Positions 54,931-60,000 of a stretch of DNA of 60,000 nucleotides are shown here, piece by piece. Position numbers and translations under genes: made by a program. Location of the stretch: contig CM022671.1 in assembly GCA_012295275.1 (NCBI GenBank), forward strand, positions 26,967,822 to 27,027,821, written 5' to 3'. The first letter of the stretch is position 1. Each line of letters begins with the position of its first letter. The stretch is from Chrysomallon squamiferum. Taxonomy: Eukaryota > Mollusca > Gastropoda > Neomphalida > Peltospiridae. Below the pieces are notes generated by a model. That model had not been told where the DNA came from, ran no database searches, and worked only from the letters and a program-made list of their open reading frames with translations.

Positions 54931-55838
54931 ATTTAATCAATGCCTACTATACAGAGATGTATATTACTGAGTCGAAATTGCTACAAAGGTCGAAATCGTT
55001 TTTGGGTTTTTTTTTTATTATTATTGTATGAACAATAAAAAAAAATAAAAAAAAATAAAAAATTAGTAATAAAATAAAATATTTTTCATAGACACTGACC
55101 CTTGAATACGAAGAAGACTATTCTCATTAGGTACCATAATGTGGACACGTTACTCTGTTAAAACTGCATAGCGGACAGTTCTGAGTTCGTAGTTGTAAAA
55201 CGATACTTGAAACCATTATAATTATTTTTTTTCTTATTTTTTTTAATAATATTTATTTCCATTTTCAATGCATTAGAGGTCGTATTTATATGTAAAAAGC
55301 AAATTGATTACGTTAATTGAATCATTGCCTTGATACATTTATTATAAGGCTTGATACCAGTTTTACAACAGAAAATAATAAAATAAATAAATAAAAAAAT
55401 TAAAAATAACATTAAAGGTCCGTCAACCGGCCATAAACAAAAATTAGTTAAAAATGAATTTTTCACTCGTTTTCGTTAAAACAATGAGTTTGCTATTTTT
55501 GTTTAAAAAAAATCATTGGTCCATACTAATAGTAATAGTTTGTTTACAACCGTACCACGTTGAAAGCACCGGTTCTCATCCGATGACAGAAGTTAAGCGA
55601 CTTTGTAATCTCACATTAATTTTTATTTCAAAATTTTAGCATATCAAAAACAAACAAGTACCATAATATATAATTAAGTGATGAAGAAACACAACAGCAA
55701 ACAAACAAACAACAAATGACACATTCTTATGAAAAGACAGCTAAACGATATTTCACTTACTATAGGAAAAAACAATCTATGTATCGTTATACAGACAGAA
55801 AGATAAAGTGATTTTTGAAATTTTAATAAAATGTAAAA
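54931..55838. other. Block 3 spacer
   Basis: Contains A/T runs (55005-55080, 55220-55260) and sequence similar to 35330-35730 (CATAGCGGACAG; GTCAACCGGCC; CAAACAAACAAAC). No gene is seen. Confidence 0.5.
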
Positions 55839-55910
55839 GGTTCCGGCGAGGCTCGAACTCGCGACCTTCTGCGTGTGAAGCAGACGTGATAACCACTACA
55901 CCACGAAACC
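55839..55910 (-). tRNA. tRNA-Val (anticodon CAC)
   Basis: 72 nt, identical in sequence and flanks to the gene at 35740 (CGTTATATACAACATTC upstream on its strand). Confidence 0.92.
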
Positions 55911-56044
55911 GTTATATACAACATTCCAGTGTTCCTGTGAAGTCGTAAAGAGCGATGTCTTACGAAAATATTTAGCATACATTACATGTGAAAGATTTTC
56001 TAAGTCATTAGATAAACGTTGTAAAAAAAAAACCCAAGACTTTA

Positions 56045-56178
56045 GTCTGTTTGTGCGGGACTTCCACTGTCAGCTTCATCCAGAATTCTTATTCTGTGTC
56101 TTACTTTTTTCTGTTTCACTTTGTTCCTCATCACATCACAACTCGTGACCTTTTGCATGTAAAGCAAACGTGATAACC
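56045..56178 (-). pseudogene. Coding-like remnant and tRNA-Val fragment, block 3
   Basis: The minus strand carries the RILDEADSG.PAE phrase again (56055-56095). 56139-56178 is a tRNA-Val(TAC)-type 3' portion (GCATGTAAAGCAAACGTGAT) ending at GATAACC, where it meets a T-run. Confidence 0.55.
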
Positions 56179-56408
56179 CTTTTTTAACTTTTTGGCAGTT
56201 TTTACAAATATTTTCAAATAAAATAGATAAAAATTAACAATAATATTTACTAATATAATCTGATAGTATAATTGATTCAAAATATCTTTATTTTATTAGG
56301 TGGTTTGAGAGATATTGACTGTTACTGTCAGTCTGCAAGAGAATATTTGTATTTTAAAAGATTATGTTTTAAAGTTATATCAGTATTGTTTTCTATATAT
56401 TTGCTAAT

Positions 56409-56511
<103 letters not shown>

Positions 56512-56790
56512 TATCTAGCTGGTTCAAATGACAAATAGACACTAGTATAGAAAAAACATTTCGAAAAAAAATTTAATCTTTTTTATTTATTTAATTCTTT
56601 ATGGTATTAAGAAGCATCCTAAAAGACACTGTTTCGAAAATGTGAAAATATCTACGGACTGTACTTTTTTCGCTAAATTTACTTTTTCACACCGACCTTT
56701 TCAACATCGGACAAAATAAAAAAATTAGTATTCTTATAAATAATGAGGTGGGAAATAATTTATAATAAAAAAAAAAAAAAAAAAAAAAAA

Positions 56791-56853
56791 GTTCCAGCGA
56801 GGCTCGAACTCAAGACCTTCTTCGTGTGAAGCAGACGTGATAACCAAGAAACC
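56791..56853 (-). pseudogene. Deleted tRNA-Val (CAC) gene
   Basis: Equivalent by flanks to the intact CAC gene at 22200. About 10 nt of the D-arm (the GTGGTGTAGTGG side) are missing, and the anticodon stem has a TTCTTCGTG change. A-box loss should prevent transcription. Confidence 0.85.
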
Positions 56854-57112
56854 ACTGTATATTTTACACGTTAACAGTATCACGTGGTTCAGTAAATAAA
56901 AAGAATATCAGTAGTATAACTAAAGTCAACAGACTTTCTATATAATATTTGCTAAAATCTGTAAAACCTAAATAGTTTTCCATTATATACTGTCATCTAT
57001 GTTGTGTAGTGCTCTGGCGCATATTAAAGACTGTGCATATAAATGTCTGTAAGATTGTACGTACCATTTCCTAAAATTGGTTATATCTTTCTATTGCACG
57101 ATTGTGTTTAAC

Positions 57113-57184
57113 GGTTTCGTGGTGTAGTGGTTATCACGTCTGCTTAACACGCAGAAGGTCGCGAGTTCGAGCCTCGTCGAAACC
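57113..57184 (+). tRNA. tRNA-Val (anticodon AAC)
   Basis: Matches the genes at 22561 and 37252 except CTCGT for CTCGC in the T-stem, leaving a G-U pair. TTTTCTTTTTTT follows as a terminator. Confidence 0.9.
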
Positions 57185-57210
57185 TCGTTTAGTTTTCTTT
57201 TTTTCATGAT

Positions 57211-57330
57211 TGACTTATCAGAGGAGCAGGTGAGTTACAAAATAAAACATTGTGATTAAATTATGTCAGGAAGATAAAAGGTGCAGGTTATTGACAGAAA
57301 TATCCAGACTCGTTGGCGTTGTATCAGTTT
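57211..57330 (+). pseudogene. Carbonic anhydrase exon 7 end and donor, relic
   Basis: GACTTATCAGAGGAGCAGGT reproduces the last codons of exon 7 and its donor. It continues as one diverged unit of the 57-bp repeat and the intron phrase ATATCCAGACTCGTTG. It starts 27 bp after the tRNA and breaks off by about 57330. Confidence 0.8.
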
Positions 57331-57393
57331 CCGGTATAAAGGAATATCTATTATACTCAATGCCAGTGAAGATTTTATATTTATATATATATT

Positions 57394-57633
57394 GTTGCCC
57401 ACAAGTAGGTTTACAGTTATTAAACTATCGTTTATATGCTTGAAGTTACTTGCTAAGTACAATTAACATAAAATATTACTCGGGTCTAACTTGTAATAAA
57501 TTAATTAAAAAATGTTGAAGAAAGACATTTTGAGCACCTGAGAGATTAAACAGTTTCTGTTTAATGCTTGAAACATGCTTATATTTTAAAATAAATTGCC
57601 TACGTAATAACTGTAAACCTACTTTTGGGCCAT

Positions 57634-57637
<4 letters not shown>
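57394..57637. mobile_element. Short mariner-like MITE
   Basis: The left end contains AAGTAGGTTTACAGTTATTA. The right end, reverse-complemented, reads CAGGATGGCCCAAAAGTAGG followed by TTTACAGTTATTA. Inverted ends are about 27-33 bp around some 180 bp of noncoding AT-rich DNA. GGCCCAAAAGTA-type ends are typical of mariner/IS630 elements as I recall. It separates the exon 7 relic from the inverted CA-5. Confidence 0.6.
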
Positions 57638-57666
<29 letters not shown>

Positions 57667-57685
57667 ACACACACACACACACACA
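57637..57685. repeat. (GT)n(AC)n perfect palindrome
   Basis: GTGTGT of about 26 bp runs directly into ACACAC of about 22 bp, giving a self-complementary tract that abuts the right end of the MITE. Confidence 0.9.
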
Positions 57686-57923
57686 TTTATATATTGTAAT
57701 ATCAGAATTTTAGGATTATAATAAACAGACATAGAAACATTGTTATTGTTATTTAAATAATCTTATGATAAATAATTCAGAATTCGATGTTCCTTGTTAA
57801 ACATTCTTCAGTGTAAGTCTGAATTCAGTTTAAAATATTGTGTGTATTTTATTGGAAATATATGTCTTTATTTCTTAAAATATTTTTCGATTAATTAGAT
57901 TTTATTCCTAAATGATCAAGTAT

Positions 57924-57965
<42 letters not shown>

Positions 57966-58228
57966 TGTTTTGTGTTGTTTGTTATTTTCTTTAGGAAGGA
58001 CATATCAAAATTAAATACTTTTCTTCACTAGAGCTTTTTAAATATATAACTGAACTAGTTCATACAATAATCAAAGTTCTCTAAAATTAGATTCTAACCA
58101 ACAGTTTTAAGAATTCACTTTGTACACTAAATTACGCTATTTAAAATGTAAACTGCTTTTTATCATTATTAGTTTTAAATCGATTCTACGTATTACAGCA
58201 TTCTACGTGTTTTCGAATTAATTCAGTT
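57686..58228. other. CA-5 3' flank, inverted
   Basis: Reverse-complement counterpart of the CA-2/CA-3 3' flanks, with (TAGA)n at 57925-57965 and the block GAGCTTTTTAAATATATAAC near 58030. No other gene. Confidence 0.7.
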
Positions 58229-58497
58229 TCAGAGAACAAACATAACAACAACAGTTAGTAACAGTAACGTCAAAGTGCAGTGAACTTTCTCTGCCGAACC
58301 TATTTCATTTTCAACTTTCTGACTGGACGTTACTGTTCTTCCGTTCAGAGGCTGAAATGGCCGGAAGTCGTCTTTTAAATCCACATCCGGTTCCCCAAGG
58401 GGGTTAGCTTTAATATGGCGGAATTTGTTCAGCTGAAAAAAAGATAGTGAACTGTCAGAAGCCGCTGGAGTTATATATATAATTATTTTACGTCATT

Positions 58498-58536
<39 letters not shown>

Positions 58537-59671
58537 ATTATTATTATTATTTATTTATTTAAGATTTAAAAAAAAATTGCTGGTAATATTTTGTTAAATC
58601 TTAAATTTGTTAAAGTTGAAATAAAAAATATATATACCACAGGTTTTTCGTCTCTTAAATCAAAATTTCGACGTTTCAAATATTCTATTTTCTTTCTAAC
58701 AAGAAGTTAGGCTGTGGAAACTCACGCAATGACAACGAGTCTGGATATATCTATGAATCACCTGCTCCCGTTATCTACCTGACATAATCTAATCACAATG
58801 TATTATTCTGTAACTCACCTGCTCCCGTTATCTACCTGACATAATCTAATCACAATGGATTATTGTGTAACTCACCTGCTCCTCTGATAACTCGATCTCA
58901 TCATGGAATATTGTCCAGATGACCGACTCAGAGCAAGGTGGAGTTGTCAGACTGCCGTGGTATCTGAAATAGCCCTTCACTGACTGAGGCAGCAGAGACC
59001 TGATCGAAAATGTTTCTATCTCCGTCTCCATGTCTGTGAAATAAAAGAGGTGTTAAAAGATGAATCCGATAAGATTTCGTTATTTGTGTTGAATATCCAG
59101 AATAGTGATCATAAGAAAAGAGAAAGAGGGAGAGAGAGAAAAAGGACAAAGAAAACAAAATAAAACGTGTAAAATACCATACCTATGAGACATTTAAATA
59201 TAAAACTTACCGCTGTGAGATATATTAACAAAATGATTTTGTATATGGTCAAAGTTGGAATTATATTTTCCAACCTGAAAAATAAAATATCTGAATAGAG
59301 AAATATACAATAAATGTTTGAATAATGAACGAATAAATTTATGCCTGAATAGTGAACGAATAAATGTATGTCTGAATAGTGAACGAATAAATGTTTCTGA
59401 ATAACGAAGGAATACATTTATGTCTGAATAGTGAAGGAATAAATGTATGTCTCAATAGTGAACGAATAATTGTAAGTCTGATTAGCGAAATATTAAATTT
59501 ATGTCTCAATAGTAAACGAATAAACAGATGTCTGAATAGTGAACGAATAAATGAAAGTCTGAATAGAGTTACTGTTACCTTGAAAAAAAATCCCAAAACT
59601 GCTAAGCCGTCTGTGATGTTCATCGCGTCTTTCAAACTTGAAAATCGATCGGAAAAGAAAACGGCGTGCAT
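58229..59671 (-). CDS. Alpha-carbonic anhydrase, exons 5-8 (CA-5), partial
   Basis: Minus-strand exons: 59671-59579 (exon 5), 59274-59211 (6), 59033-58876 (7), 58432-58229 (8, TGA at 58231-58229). Sizes and phases equal CA-1. Exon 5 supplies the third zinc His (MHAVFFSD). Exon 7 has SLTTPPCSESVIW and LLPQSVKG (Gln for Lys). Exon 6 is VGKYNSNFDHIQNHFVNISH, the most changed exon among the copies. Exon 8 keeps the GPI-type tail. Exons 1-4 should lie beyond 60000; the (CT)n at 59947-60000 is the intron 4 (GA)n seen from the other strand. No disabling change is visible. It is inverted relative to CA-1 to CA-4. Confidence 0.9.
59275..59578 (-). repeat. Expanded 27-bp minisatellite in CA-5 intron 5
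   Basis: About ten units of the GAATAGTGAACGAATAAATG type (plus strand) fill this 304-bp intron, against 117-173 bp in the other copies. The length is not a multiple of three, and stops occur before exon 6. Confidence 0.85.
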
Positions 59672-59943
59672 CTGAAAACGGCGTGCGAAAAACAAAACAA
59701 AAAAGAACGTGTATGTTTCACAGGTTAAATTCTAAGTGAGTAAAAATCTACGACATTTGTATTCAACACCAAACAGCTATTAAAATAAATAAATAATAAT
59801 AAAAATAAAAATAAATACATAAAGTAATAATAACAATTAAAATAAAATAATATGAAATAAAAAAAAAATTAAAGAAATAAATTAAATAATGTAACATAAC
59901 ATAGCATCACATGTCATCACATATCATAACGACATAATATCAG

Positions 59944-59946
<3 letters not shown>

Positions 59947-60000
<54 letters not shown>
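59947..60000 (+). repeat. (CT)n at the window end
   Basis: A pure CT run continuing past the window. In CA-5 orientation it is the intron 4 (GA)n. Confidence 0.9.

Overview
The window is AT-rich animal nuclear DNA. Genes are split by GT-AG introns, microsatellites are very dense, and there are Pol III tRNA genes, non-LTR retrotransposon relics and small DNA-transposon-like repeats. A secreted CAP/EGF-like/ShKT protein, GPI-anchor-type alpha-carbonic anhydrases and a Tx1/L1-like LINE suggest a lophotrochozoan, perhaps a mollusc. That assignment is inference; no species can be named from the sequence alone.

Layout. (1) 1557-2447: the last two coding exons of a plus-strand gene ending in a leucine-zipper-like coiled coil. 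(2) 5952-14676: a complete nine-exon plus-strand gene for a secreted CAP-domain protein with a Cys-rich/EGF-like linker and a C-terminal six-Cys ShKT module; one intron holds a 29-bp minisatellite about 1.8 kb long. (3) 15532-16323, minus: a small Cys-rich secreted protein (3 exons, 103 aa) whose 22-nt micro-exon is duplicated. (4) 16.9-18.0 kb: a decayed copy of the CAP gene's 5' flank and intron 1, with exon 1 missing. (5) 18.1-22.6 kb: LINE relics and a tRNA-Val cluster with all three of TAC, CAC and AAC, including one tRNA gene split by a short LINE 3' end. (6) 26.3-60 kb: an alpha-carbonic anhydrase (CA) array. CA-1 (26316-33342) and CA-2 (41298-47309) are intact 8-exon genes of 311 codons each. 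CA-3 (49384-52358) lacks exon 1, CA-4 (54323-54899) is a stub cut inside exon 3, and CA-5 (58229-59671, minus) shows exons 5-8 and runs off the window. An exon-7 scrap lies at 57211. The tRNA-Val/LINE block recurs between the CA copies (34.0-37.3 kb and 55-57.2 kb).

History read from the junctions. A roughly 15-kb unit (tRNA/LINE block plus CA gene) was duplicated to give CA-1 and CA-2. A 4.95-kb unit starting in intron 1 of CA-2 was then tandemly repeated through a 4-bp microhomology (TATG), giving CA-3 and CA-4, and CA-4 later lost about 3.95 kb. A further copy lies inverted as CA-5. All CA copies that can be checked keep their zinc ligands, and they share an unusual intron layout: long (CT)n before and (GA)n after the exon carrying two zinc histidines, plus an intron-5 minisatellite that reads in frame in CA-1 and CA-3.

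The three protein-coding loci with visible N-termini all predict secreted or cell-surface products. No functional link between them can be shown from sequence.
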